Notes: a model not told the origin generated them from the letters alone. DNA of 64,000 nt from Venturia oleaginea (GCA_013176395.1 JABMLP010000001.1:1798001-1862000); one strand, 5' to 3'. Shown: positions 31,389 to 43,106, counted from the stretch's first letter. Program-made: numbers and translations.

Positions 31389-31845
31389 ATGCCTATGGTT
31401 CCTGTCGCATGTGTACATCAAATGGCCAAACTGGCCCAGTCCAGCGCGTGAGCAACTACTCCTACTACCCCAGCGAACTCGCAAAGCACTGCATCACAAA
31501 CCGCGACGTCGCAAACCGCGACATCACAAACCGCGACATCACAAACCACGACATCACAGCCAACGACCTCGCAATCCGGCAATTAGAAAGCAAACCATCT
31601 TAACATGGAGACGAACTTTCTTGTCAAGCTTTGGGCCTGATGAAATGTGAAATCCTATAGAACTGGCGAGGAAAAAACTCTTGCGTGGGATGTCAAAGGT
31701 GTTAAAATATCATTCTCTTCTATCAGGGAAAGGAGGATGTGGCTAAGGGGGAGCCAATGACCGAGGCGCAGAAGTTGATGGATGAGACTGAGGATCGGAG
31801 TGCTGGACTATTGATGGCGTGCCCTTGGATAGATCATTTACAATA
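31389..31845 (+). pseudogene. Degenerate ORF with TATSQ-type pentapeptide repeats
   Basis: The ATG at 31389 begins MPMVPVACVHQMAKLAQSSA and meets a TGA. The same frame then reads ATTPTTPANSQSTASQTATS and further TSQ repeats to about 31585. The 15-bp units are ACATCACAAACCGCG variants at about 31500-31560. Further coding-like DNA occurs at 31728-31845, in an uncertain frame. Ser/Thr/Gln repeats recall wall-associated linkers, but no domain is recognisable. The TGA is one transition from CGA. Confidence 0.3.
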
Positions 31846-32165
31846 ATGTGCCTAAGATCAGCGATAAATACCATCACAAATATAGCTTCTCAAAGTACAA
31901 ATCAAACTTGATCATGGAGTGTGCTCGCAGCAGACAGTCCATGTTTCCATCCCTTGCAATTTCCCACTGCGAACGCAAATCAGGACATTGCGAAAGGTTT
32001 CGCGCAAGAATAGATCGGCTCTCCTGAGTGTCATGTTGTGTTTGGATGCTTTCCAAAAACCCGGACTAGTTGTGTCGTAACTAAATCGACGGCCGTGATC
32101 ATTTTGCCAATTATCGCGTTGTCATGAAAATCTCGTATTTGAAACTTACAGTCAAAGTCACCCAT

Positions 32166-34170
32166 TCAGTCCTCGTGAAGGCTCTCTGAATAGTAATGCT
32201 TCGCCCAATACAGATCATCTTTGCCTAGTACACCAATTGTCTTCACCTTGGCGTCGTGTGGAACTGTATAGGTATCGGAAAATTTTACTCTTGAAGCTGG
32301 TGCCAGCCGGTCGTCCGCGGTCGCAGAATCTGAAAGCTCTATACGAATAGGATGCTTGTTGATGCTCTCTCCGGGAAACGTTCGTGGAGGCTCCGTAGAA
32401 GTATAAGCTATAGCGTGATGTTCGGCATCGTGACGATTGAGGACTCCATAGCCTCGATACCCAGATATGGACCTATAGAAGAACAGACTTAGCTGTGTCA
32501 TTGGACACAATGATGTGATGCTTACATGCAATAACTGCTTTGGACATCTGCTTCCATTACGAATCTGCGAATTTCCGCCAGGGCGTTCTCGTTGAAACGA
32601 TACACTGTGAAGACTCCACCTGCATTTACTAGGTCTGTTGATGACGCGGGCTCTATCCATAATGTAGAGAAAACCTGAAGACATTTATCTTTTCTCTGTC
32701 AACTATATGTACACTGTCTGAGAGCGAAAGGGGTTGGCTGCATGTACGTGGAGCTTGTACATACTCAGCCCGGGAAGAAGAATTTCTCGACAGCTTTCGA
32801 GCCTTCCACTACCTTAAATGCAGATCAAACACCGGATTAGTTAAAATAATAAATCGTATCGATATAGAAGATTATACAGTCATTAAGTTATGTCGGAATG
32901 GTCGGGAGTAGCGAAACTGGGGCAGTTGCTTCGAAGTCTTGCAGCGGAGTCTGGGCCTGAGTCAAACTTGACTGAGATGCTCGATCATTGAAAGAAGATC
33001 CGTACGACGATAGAGGGCTACTTGTTTTTACCGAGCGACTATAAGCACTGCTTGTCGTTGCGTATGATAGAGGATAGCCTGACGGGGTAGCTGTGCAATC
33101 GCCACAGTTTGGAGAAGGTGAAGTAGGCTGGTCTTGATAGCTTTGCTGTGCTGCGTGGTTTCTTTGCTGCTGCACCTACTCCGGCAACGCGTTCGACGTA
33201 TTCGATCTTAAATATTGCGTATCCTCTGAAGTTTGTGGTGTTTGAGCGGCGTTGGTGTCAGCACTACATATTGCATAAGCAGACGTCTTGCTGATATGTG
33301 TAGCTAACTTACATTTGCCCATAGAAATCGTACTCTGATGCTCCTGATGCATTATAGCGGGTTCTGTACTATCGTCTAGTGCTAGTATCCGCAATCCAAG
33401 GAGACTAGGGGTATTCTAGTCTATATATCTTTCGGTCCTTCGGAAGTGCTCCGCTGTAGTTGACGTGGAATTGTGAATGATGCTCTCTTGCGACTAAAAG
33501 AACCGGATATGGAGCTTTTTCTGGATGTTCTGTAAGCTCAGCCATATCCGTTACGGATGTGCCTTTCGGAGCCTTTGCCTTTCCGATGCCCATCGCGCTT
33601 AATTTACGATCCATTAGTGTATCCATTGGTGTAAACCCCGACATCCTGATCCCCATAGCATTCGTTTCACTGATAAGATCTTGCTACGATTTGCGTTGTT
33701 GAGCTTTTTAAATCAGATCCGGAAGTATATCAGCCTGTTGTATTTGTTTTATCAGTATATGATCTGCCAACTGATCAAGTTCATCGAGGACACCCGACAG
33801 GTAGTGACCTGTAAGGTAAGAATCTATATCTTGCTCGGCATGACGCTTCCCATTCCTTGAAAACACCGTCAATGTCCGTCGCAATATCAAGGGCACAGCG
33901 TGTCCATGTAGTTTCAGCTTACATGAACTGACCAATTTTCTTTTCTAACCTGCCTAGAACCATAACGACGATCTTGTGTAATTCTTCTTCGTCTTGGCCG
34001 AGTCTTTCCAATGTTCCATTAGACAGGCCGACCTCGTCAGCCCACAGTTCCAACTTAAGGAGAGCGTTGTCAAGCATGATGGCAACCTCATCGTTTTTTT
34101 GGTCCTTTAATAGCTGGCTAATATAAGCTACCAGCATGGCAAAGACCTGTCGTGCCGTTCTTTCAGCCAT
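32166..34170 (-). pseudogene. N-terminal helical domain plus DUF6590 protein, five in-frame stops
   Basis: The ATG at 34170 starts a helical domain with LLKLELWADEVGLSNGTLER and VLGRLEKKIGQF. It resembles the N-terminal domain that precedes DUF6590 or other effector domains in many fungal signalling proteins. A likely intron (GTAAGC to CAAG, about 33926-33855) leads to a Gln/Ser-rich middle with an intron at 33312-33264. The C-terminus is DUF6590-like: GGVFTVYRFNENALAEIRRF, then HAIAYTSTEPP, RLAPASRVKFSDTYTVPHD and KVKTIGVLG, with an intron at 32525-32473. Stops lie in the otherwise continuous middle frame at 33710 (TAA), 33686, 33407, 33371 and 33178 (all TAG). Each is one C-to-T step from a Gln codon. 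Splicing between about 32888 and 32640 is unresolved. Confidence 0.6.
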
Positions 34171-36171
34171 TTGGGTAATACTGTTTACAACTTGTCAGTA
34201 CTATATCCTGCCAAAAGTGATGCCGAGAATCTACTGAAACCATAACGGGGCGTCGTGAAAAAGCGGGGTAGCTGCTCAGAAAATCCTTCATGAACCTCGT
34301 AGCACTCGCTGATCGTGCATCTCTTCTCATAAGGACTTTAATAAAGTTCTTTTTTCAAAGGTTACAGCAGCCGAAAGTCGATGCTCAAAGGTGAAGCATG
34401 ACACTGACTAACATAGTCAGAACTAGCAGAAATTGTGTCCACCCGAGCAGATGAATGTAAGTCGTCAGTCGTGGAGGAATCATCTATCGTTCCAATCCTG
34501 GTATTACTAGCGCGTCCCCCTTGTCCCACCAATGCCCTTCCCCGCGGTAATAAATCGTAAAGTAAAGCCGTCAAGTTGCGGAAAGAAAAACGAGTGTGAT
34601 GCTGCTGATCGAGCAGTGCCTGTGATATAATCTTGCCTCAATTGCCTACACCTTGCTTTTTCTTTATTCGGTCCGACGTGGCTCATCCAGCCTAACCACC
34701 AACGCATTCACTCCTTTTGTTGTGGTTCTTGGCTATCAAGATCAGAAACAACAACGTCCATCATACAGCAAGCAGATATCGGTGACATGTTTGCACACTA
34801 AACCAGGCAATGGTCTTCTTGAGCTTCGTTTCTTTGCTACAAGATGATTGATGTGAGGCAAGCAAGCATGTGAAAGGCTGAAACATCGAACGTTTGGTTT
34901 CGAGACTTTGTCTGCTAGGTAACAGGGATCAGCTCGGTAACAGGGACCAGCTAGGCCCACTTGAAGATGAGATTGAAAACGCAGAGTTCCAACTTGTACT
35001 TCACCTACCTTCCGGCTGTCAAGATTCGCCATCATTAACACGCCAGCAGGTCGACGCGCACACAAAACGCCTCTTCCAAGCCCTACAACGTAAATCGCTG
35101 CATCATTAGACATATTGTAACGAACGTGTACTTTACCGTCTTGAATCCATTTTTGCTGTCATCTCTAATCACCGCAGAAGGATTGCACGCTGTATGGATC
35201 TCAATACCATTACCAGTCCCCGAATCACCGTGGAAGAATTGGACGCGGCGTGCTTAGGCAGGTTATCGCCTGAGACGTCGAGAAATTCCAGCCTGCCGCT
35301 CGAGCTGCATACAACACGCAACGATGCATTCAGCGCAACGTTGGTTCTCTTATCTTCAGCCTCATGGGTTTGTTCATCCGAACCTGGTGCGATACCTGGG
35401 AGTAAAGTGTCGCAGAAGGGTGCGTCAGAGTGACGGCAGCATTAGCGATCGAAGGGTCTTCCGGATCGACGACGTAGGAGAGGATTTGTTGTCTGATCTC
35501 CAGTGAGAGATGGAGGAAAGATTTCGGAGTGGGCGAATCGTTATAGGCTGGGTGGGAAGGTTGTCGTTATGTGTATTGGAGGCGACAACGGTCTTTGTTG
35601 ACGCTTTATCCGCGCCCCACTCCGAGGTCGGCTGGAGAAGTGTGAGGAATGTCCTGAGGGACCATGGCGTTCGCGTTGTGGCCATTGCGCCGACTGTCAG
35701 GATGAACAAGAAGATTATTGTCCAGCAGTACAAGGACTTTTTGCCTCTTAGGGCAATGTAGGGTCGGCCTACAACATGATTGTCAGAACTTTTGCATTTG
35801 CTACTTCATGCTTTAAGCTATTAGCGCAATACATGTCAATGCGATCAAAAAGATCCAATGATACCACTTACCATTCCCTCAATTACCACTACCATAAATG
35901 CTACATAAGTCCATCTGCAGATCATCCGCCATTCTACATGCGAGATATCTACCTTCCAACTCCAAGTAGATATATGTACTGATGTCAAATGTACATAAGC
36001 CGCATCTTTAGTGCCGTCTAGAAAGCAAACCGTTCCCTGGACGCCGCTGCCCCAAACGTCTGTCTCTTCACGAAGAAGGAGGAATATCCCATACCCATGT
36101 CCCAAAACGCCGGCCATTACCAAGATGCGTAAAATGTGGATGTCGTGACCAATGATCATGCTATGTCTAGA
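34171..36171. other. Intergenic DNA with short unassigned frames
   Basis: No gene is supported. On the + strand, 35640-35761 reads VGWRSVRNVLRDHGVRVVAI to a TAG-ended frame and looks coding-like, but no start, family or complete gene model could be built. Confidence 0.3.
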
Positions 36172-38520
36172 TCATGCCGCTTTCACTGTCGTCCCACCAC
36201 AACTTGGTATTACCAAGCCTTTTTTTAGATTTCGATTAATGTCCATCAGGCCCCATTTGTCCTCCCAGTTTTGGCCCTTCGAAGGGGTGTTGTATGCAAT
36301 CTTCCAAGGCTCGTCAAACGCTTCGAACCTGTCAAGAAATTAGCAAATATTCATGGGGCGAGCATGTAGACAAGAGAGAATAACTTACCAAAAGTAGTCC
36401 GTCCCATTCGCAAGAGCTTGACAGACCCAATCATTCATAAGCCTGTTCATGTTCGGGATATTTGCGACAGCCCCAGACGTCGCATCTGGGCATTTGTCCC
36501 CATTTCCGCAATCATTTCCACCGTCGCTCGGCCACCCAATCTCAGAAATGATGTGTGACTTGCCATTCATGCCAGCTGTGACGGCTACATCATGGGATTT
36601 CCAGAAGTCATACGTCCACCCTGCTGCTTGGTCGATAGTGACACCACCGAAGAAAGGATGTATGTTGGACATGATCACGTCCACATTGGTCGCTAAGTTT
36701 GCCGTCCAGTTGTCGCCCAGATCAGACGTCGCAACAGGAAGATTCAGTCCCATGGCTGTCAGATTTGACTTGGTTTGCGTCAAGTAACTGGCTAGCTGAG
36801 TGGCAGTCAAGTCTTTCCGGAAGAGAACCTCATTTCCGATCGCAACACCTTTCAAGTACTTGTCCTTATTCTTTTCCAGTATCTTCCACATCTGGGAAAC
36901 TTGTCGCGAGTTGGTGGTACTGTTGTCGCCTAGCCAGACACCAAGCCAGACCTTCATATCCGTAAGTTGCAGTCTGTCGATGGCATGCAAAACCATCTCG
37001 GTCTGGTTGCAGTCGGTTCCGTATAGCCGCAGGACGTTGGTGAGCTGTGACATGACCGCAATATCTCTGGTGACATTGTTCTGCGATGGGGGGTTCGTGA
37101 GACAGGCCGGGTATTGCGTGTTGATCGGTGTGTAGGCAAACCCAGAGAAGACCTTGTGGAGATTGGCGTTGTTCATGAGCTTTTTGACCTCAGCAGAGTC
37201 CTTGGACAGATCGCCATTGGAAGCACCATCGTCGGCCGCAGATTGTCCAGTTGATGTAGCTGCTTCCGAGTTCGATTTTCGGGAGCCCAATATGCCACCG
37301 ACTGCGCCAGCTGCGATAGCTAATACGATGAGCAGACCAGCCAGTATGAAGACAGTCTTCTTCCATCTTCTTCCTTTGGGCCTCGTGTCCTTGAGCCAAA
37401 CGCTCTTCTCTAGTGCAGGATCCGTCACTCCCACAGCAGACACTGGAGTATACTCGCCGCCTCGAGCCGATCCGGCAGACGAGTTGTCCCCAAGAGCCCT
37501 GGCGCTCAAGACTCCAGCACCAGCACCAGCACCAGCACCAGCGGCCAGAGGTGCAGCGTTGACGCTCGCTTTACTCTTGTTAAAAGGTAGATTGACTCTT
37601 GAGTTTCGTTTCACATTGTACATGCCAAATCCATCATCCCCATCGTCTATAATCGCATTCGGGTCGACGTAGGCCAAATTATTGACTTCGTTGTGTGATC
37701 GCGATTGGGGCACAAGTGGGCCGTCAGAGTATGGGGTGTTTAGACGATTTGGTGAGGGTGATCGATCGGAGTAGCTATTGTACATAGGTTCTGGATAGGT
37801 AGGGGTGCTGACAGGTGGTGTGTCAACGGCAAGTCGGTGCTTCTGAGCCATACGATTCGTGAGGGTTCATATATCGGTATGGACTATCGCTAAAGCCTTG
37901 ATCCATTTGCTCTAATGAAGGTTGCTGGCTAGGGCTTGCAAGATGTGCGTAAGATCCCATGTTGCCGATGGGTGAAACGACAGGTGAGAGTTGTCGGTCA
38001 ACTAACGGTATTGCTGCACCCAAAGCAGCAGCGCCGGCTAGTGGGGGGCCATAGTTGTTCGCTCGTTGTTGTGACGCATATGGATCCTGATGGTTTTGTG
38101 AATCTGACTGACCTTGATAAGGGTCTCGGAATGGGCTTTGGGCGTTTGGTGGAGGCATTCCGGGGTGTAAAGGCGGAGACGGGGACCTTTCTCTGTAAGG
38201 CGAATGCTGCTGTGCTAGGGGAGCTCCCAGCGGCCGTCGCATCACAGGTGGGCTTTGACTTCGTGGATCGTGATACTGTGTGTCCTGTGGGTTTTCAGCA
38301 GCACCAAAGCGCTCGCCCTGCATCTGGTTGAAATTACTGTCCGGGTGCATGCCAGGCCGATATCCGTGCCGTGGAGGCGATGGAGGAGTGCCTAGCTGAT
38401 TTTCTTGGTACTGTGAAGAATGGTAGGTGCTTGGTCAGTAATCTCCCCAGTAAGGTTTGGTGGGCAGTCTCGTACATGGTGTTGCGGGCTCATGCCGCTT
38501 CTCTGGCCTTGGTATGCCAT
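36172..38520 (-). pseudogene. btgC: GH17 glucan endo-1,3-beta-glucosidase (BtgC-like), one N-terminal frameshift
   Basis: Exons: 38520-38476, 38410-36389, 36328-36172. Introns have GTACGA/CAG and GTAAGT/CAG. Exon 1 codes MAYQGQRSGMSPQHH. A long Pro/Gln/Ser-rich cytosolic tail follows. Within exon 2 the frame must slip by one base around 37835-37866; no donor/acceptor pair explains this. Then come an Ala-Gly repeat coded by CAGCAC units, a TM anchor (KKTVFILAGLLIVLAIAAG) and an extracellular GH17 barrel. GVAIGNEVLFR carries the acid/base Glu and HIISEIGWPSDG the nucleophile Glu. The last exon, [12 protein letters not shown] to IPSCGGTTV, matches BtgC ends. This type II membrane enzyme acts on wall beta-1,3-glucan. 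The catalytic part is intact; the slip may be an assembly error. Confidence 0.8.
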
Positions 38521-38826
38521 GGCTCGGACAGTGTTGCGATGGTGTTGCGGACAATCGATAACCAGACTTTGCTGATGTCGGATGCTCAGAGTTCTCAGTC
38601 AAGATAGCAGGCAGTCCGGATGCTGCTCGGAGATGAAGCTGAGGGAGATGCAGATTACTAGACTGTTTCGAAAAATGGAGATCTCTGCACAATGGCGCAG
38701 AGACACGGATTAAGGAATATGGGAGGGTGTGCGAACAATGCTGACAGGATAGCGAGTGTAATTGGTCTGGTGAGGATTGCGGCGGCGGAGTTTGTGGTGG
38801 AGAGGGATCAAGTTGTCCAGGCGATT

Positions 38827-38890
<64 letters not shown>

Positions 38891-40403
38891 GGCTGGGGCG
38901 ATGATGCAGATGTGATATCTTCCAGGTTTCCCCTATACTACTATAATAGACGTTTCAAGCACCAGCAATTACACACCAACACTGATACAACAGGAGATGA
39001 TGGACATTTCATGCATAAGATTCAGAAGAGAGAGGTTCAATTCCCAACCTCCTTCATCTGACGCATTGCGCCGCTACCAGCCTCTTCCGTAAATGCACAC
39101 TCACTGCCAGCCAGCATGGTCGGAAACCTTTGCCATGAGGATCTCCATCCATCAGGAACCTGCGTTGACTTGGCCTTCACTAGCCTATCACTAACCCATC
39201 ACTAACGTCAGCTCGGGGCTGTGCAAGATCATTGCTGATGAGTAAGGCCATGGCTCCGAAAATGCTCCTTCTCACGCCGGCCGGATCGCTCCCTATGAAT
39301 AACTCGTCTGGGAGACCGAGGTTGGAATTTATATCCTCGTCTTTAATCAGTGAGACCCAGCGCGCCTCCATATCAATCGTGCTTATTCTCCGCCCGTCCG
39401 TACTCTGCCGTGACATGTTCAGCGCACACAAGGTACGATCCCATCGACGATGATATGTTGGACGTGTCACGTGTGAAACATCGAAAATCCTGCACCCTCC
39501 AATTTCGATTATCGGAAATGCGCCGAACCGGTAATACGGCACATCCCAGCATGAGAAGACGGACGATGACGACGTTCGCAGAAGAGCGGCCTCCTGAGCC
39601 CTGCCTGTTCGATCCGGTGCAGACAAGCGCCGTGAATTCGCAAAAACTGGACACCAGACAAGTCACGGGGAATTCTCAAATAGAGTAAGAATCCTTTGGC
39701 AAACTTTGTTCTCATGCACCTCTCAAAATCCAATCGTTGCACCTATGGTCGGGTACCTGCATGAACCCACTGCTGTCAAACAGTTCCCGTCAGATGACCA
39801 TGTTTGCTTTTTTGCATCTGTTTATCGCGCTTTGTCGATACTGTTTTGATCTTGGTCGACTAATCGAGGGCAGGGCCATTGCTTGAAGACTTGGGTAGGT
39901 GAAATGGAGAGGTATCACGCCAGGCCTGCTATTGATATCATTCTGTTTGATACACGTAAAGAGTTTCATCACCTTCAAATATCGAGGGATAGGATGGGAC
40001 ATCAAACTGGCGCGTATCTTTGTTTGCGCAGAGTATCCCTAGCGTCCAAAGGAAGAGACTGTACGCATCGCCGATGTCTGATGCTTGTTGCCCTCCGATG
40101 CAAATTGCTTCCCACCCTCGCCATCGCCCTCACTCGCTATCTGCGGAAGTCTTTGCCAAAGTCTTCACCAAAGGCGGTGGTGGGTTACATTCGACGTTCT
40201 ACATATACGTCAGCATGGCCCATAATCTTGGAGAGGGGTTAACATACGCAGCAAACGCTAGCACGCCTCTTAACATCGATAGAATCGCAGATAGTCGAGC
40301 AAAAATAGGACTTAGGAGCTTTAGCATTGCCACAATTCGATGTCTATGACATTTTGTTAGCCTAAAAGATTCTGTAGGACAGTAGTATTGTTAGGCTCTA
40401 TAA
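38521..40403. other. Intergenic DNA with GH17 promoter
   Basis: Contains the AAGC microsatellite. A 148-codon minus-strand frame at 39180-39626 shows no known domain and is probably chance. Confidence 0.4.
38827..38886. repeat. AAGC tetranucleotide microsatellite
   Basis: About 15 uninterrupted CAAG/AAGC units, about 310 bp upstream of the GH17 start codon. Confidence 0.95.
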
Positions 40404-40586
40404 TTATTGTTTCGGACTCGATGCCCGAGAAAGATAATTATACAGACTACAAGTTTTAGTATAACGTACGAGTGTCTTTTCTCCAACTTGAGAACACTTC
40501 CCGCAGATACGCTGACTATAAGGCTGACTTGAAACTTGCTGTGTACAGGTAAGGACGACCGCTAAGAGGTAAAGGAGCGAGATCAT
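40404..40586 (-). CDS. Candidate small secreted protein
   Basis: 60 residues from the ATG at 40586. The N-terminus MISLLYLLAVVLTCTQQVSS is a strong signal peptide with likely cleavage before QPYSQ. The mature peptide of about 40 residues has three Cys (ICGKCS and TCSLY). A TATA box (TATATAA, 40658-40652) lies about 70 bp upstream, and the leader is C/A-rich, as in fungal genes. A GTACGT inside the ORF could be a donor, so the C-terminus may differ. No similar protein is recognised. Small size, secretion signal and transposon-rich surroundings fit an effector-like or antimicrobial-like peptide, but this is inference. Confidence 0.45.
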   Translation of the reverse strand: MISLLYLLAVVLTCTQQVSSQPYSQRICGKCSQVGEKTLVRYTKTCSLYNYLSRASSPKQ

Positions 40587-40651
40587 ATTTGGAGTTGATG
40601 TTTAGAGGTGAGGAGATTGGGGTGTTGGAACTTGCTGGTAAAAATGATGTT

Positions 40652-40658
40652 TATATAG
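40652..40658 (-). promoter_or_regulatory. TATA box of the small secreted protein gene
   Basis: CTATATAAAC on the minus strand, about 66-72 bp before the ATG at 40586. Confidence 0.5.
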
Positions 40659-41024
40659 AGCTACTGTTACAGAAATGATTGCAATGAAATAGATCATGTA
40701 GGCCTTTAAATTACCCAGAGGCATAGGGGCTCTTTCATTAGAAGGTATTGCTCCCGTCTGAGCCATATACCACCATACTTTCGAACTCTGCGGGGGTGGT
40801 AGAAAAGAGGATAATTACACCCCCACAAACTTCCTATTCTGTAATATGTTAGAATCTTATACCAACTCTCATGAAGATCCTACGGGTCTTGATCCAAGGC
40901 TCTTTTGGCTCTCAGAAAAGAAGTCAAGTCAACTCTCAGTTTGTCATTGGTAACGTGCAAAGCACAATAAATAAGAGACTTTTTTGCAGATAGCTGAACT
41001 CATGGCTTCGAGAAAAGTAAACAG

Positions 41025-41637
41025 TCTCTACCTCATGATGATGATGATGATGACCGCCATGACAGTGGAGAGCCCCTACGGATTCCCGGGGCCTAAGCCA
41101 GATCCGATGTACCACACTACCAATCCAATGACACCACCAGCGACTGTACCCAGGCCTCCGATGATGACGCCGGATACAAAATCCGAAGCATACGGTACGA
41201 GACCGAACTGTGACATGATCATGCCCCATAAACCCATTTCACGATAATAAAAGCCTGCGGAAGCTGGCAAAACGGCTGGAACTGCCATCGCTGTGGTCAC
41301 GATCAGGTCCTGTCGGCTTACGCATCCTTCCGTTTTGTCCTTGCGCGGTCTGTGGTTCCTTCTTTTCATCTCGTCGTGTTCCACCTGGCTCTTCGTTTGG
41401 GGAAGATCAAGGGCTCCTTCCTCAGTAGTTGGAGGTGCGCCTTCAGGCGCCCAGAAGCGCCACTTCTGCCGTTGCTTCTCAAGCTCAACGATGACCTCTA
41501 CTGAGCTGATCAACGACCTTGAGAGGTTCAAGATGCGTTCCTGGAAGAGTAAGCCGACCATAAGCTCAGATAATGGGGGCCTTGAAGGTTGGTCGTTTGT
41601 TTCAGTGTCTAATTGAGCTCGTTCGTCAAAGCATCAT
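41025..41637 (-). pseudogene. Fragment of aromatic-acid-exporter/ER-transporter-like (DUF2421 group) membrane protein
   Basis: The frame is open from about 41637 to a TAG at 41076-41078 and continues in frame to about 41025. It shows ERILNLSRSLISSVEVIVEL and KWRFWAPEG (a cytosolic loop), then hydrophobic segments including VSGVIIGGLGTVAGGVIGLV and WYIGSGLGPGNP. I recall the GSG-x-G-x-GNPYG region as typical of fungal fusaric-acid-resistance/ArAE proteins with an ER transporter 6TM domain. The TAG falls right after GNP, where Tyr is expected. Other parts of this protein (usually about 1000 residues) are absent. A decayed fragment. Confidence 0.5.
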
Positions 41638-42226
41638 CGAGCATGATGGCCAACGATTTTTGTGCCACATAAGCCACCAAACCTGGCTTGAACTTCTTTC
41701 GAGCGTTCAGGGCATCTCGGTGTTGCTGTTACCATGCGAACCGTGCAAGAAACGGCTTGATCAAGTATGTCAAAGTGATGATTCTTGGTCCTCAAATCCA
41801 TAGCCTTGCTCACTTGACAATGCCCGATTTGCAGTTTTGGTAGGTCGAGTTTACCTCAACGATGAAAGCAGCCGGGGCGCCTTGATGTTGATGGTTGGTG
41901 ATGGCGGTGTTGTCCTGTTACCAGCGATTGCGAAGTGGAAAGGGACAGCCATGTTATCATCAACATCTGTCTCCGATCTACCCAACCCCTTTCCTTGTGC
42001 TCCATCCAGACTGCATCGCGAAATGAAGTTTCTTATTGGGACATCGATGACACTTCAATTAACGCGCAGGGAACGCATTAATATTGGCGTCGTTCAAATG
42101 ATTTGTCGAGTAATTGGTTCAAAGTGTATGAGAAAATTGTATGAAAAGGTATAAAAGTAATCAAAAGTACGAAGCGTAAGACGGAGCTATGCAATTGCTA
42201 CAACTATTGTGTGTAAGTTTCAGGCT
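41638..42226. other. Spacer between two relic genes
   Basis: Contains short coding-like pieces on the minus strand with stops, perhaps more of the exporter relic. Not assignable. Confidence 0.3.
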
Positions 42227-43106
42227 TTAGTAATCCAAATCCTGGCGGATCATCTTGAGCATTGCAGCCTCTAGCGGCCATGGATCTACTGCGAGCTCAT
42301 ATACTTCTCCGGCCAGTCATCCCCCCACTGAAAGTCGACCAACGACGCCGCGTATTCCCAATAACTCGGGTACCAGCCTGCTGATTCCCAGTCGACGATT
42401 CCAGAAATAACGAATCGGCCTAGTCCATCACTTGTTTCGATCTTGTCCACCAGAATGTTTTGGCGGTATAAGTCAGAATGTGTGAAGGTAATCGGGTGGT
42501 CTTTGAGCGCAGCTGGAAGATGCCGGGCGAAGAATTCCGAAATCCAGCCACGACGGTGATTGCACGCCCAGTTCTCTTGGGACCGTAAGGCCAAAGCTTA
42601 GCCGAATTCCTGCTCTGTTTTGAACGGTCCGTTAATTCTTGGATCTTCGTGCATAGTGAGGAAGAAGCGATGCAGCAAGGGCCCTCCATTGACACTACCG
42701 AAGAATCCAGGAGATGGGAGAGATCGCATTTGGTCGCATATCTGTCGCAAGTGTCCTGATATCGAGACCTTTTCATCATCGGAAAGTTCGGGCCAAAGTA
42801 GTTCTAGATTTTTTCCAGGCATCAAGTCCATCACAATGTACAGCTTGCCCCCTTCGTGGTACATGGAGCTGGTATTGACAGATTCTTCTCGATGAATAGT
42901 AAGGCGTGGCCTTTATTTCCTGCAATATGATGGCGGCCAAATTTCACCACATAATGACCTTTGATGGTAACAATCCGTCCGCCATAACGAGGATCGCGGA
43001 TGGAAGGCATAGTTGCGCCGGCGTTTTCAATTTCCGCCGTCGTTGGTAGCGGGCTCGGTAGCAGGCTAGCATCCCCATAATAGGGGAGTTCCAGGGAGCT
43101 GATCAT
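42227..43106 (-). pseudogene. Aminoglycoside-phosphotransferase-like kinase, three lesions
   Basis: The ATG is at 43106 and the final TAA at 42227. APH/choline-kinase-like signatures are visible: RIVTIKGHYVVKFGRH (ATP-binding Lys strand), GGKLYIVMDLMPGKNLELLW, HPITFTHSDLYRQNILVD (catalytic loop with HSD and Asn) and ISGIVDWESAGWYPSYWEYA (metal-binding D-W-E). The C-terminus is DPWPLEAAMLKMIRQDLDY. Lesions: a small out-of-frame deletion near 42866 between IPAP and MYHEGG; an in-frame TAA at 42598-42600; and a 1-bp shift near 42300 after DDWPEK. Such proteins are large fungal families of mostly unknown substrate. Three separate lesions make a sequencing artefact unlikely. Confidence 0.8.

Noticed and set aside
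39020..39060. GGTTCAATTCC like a tRNA T-arm
   Set aside because: No acceptor stem, D-arm or anticodon arm can be formed around it.
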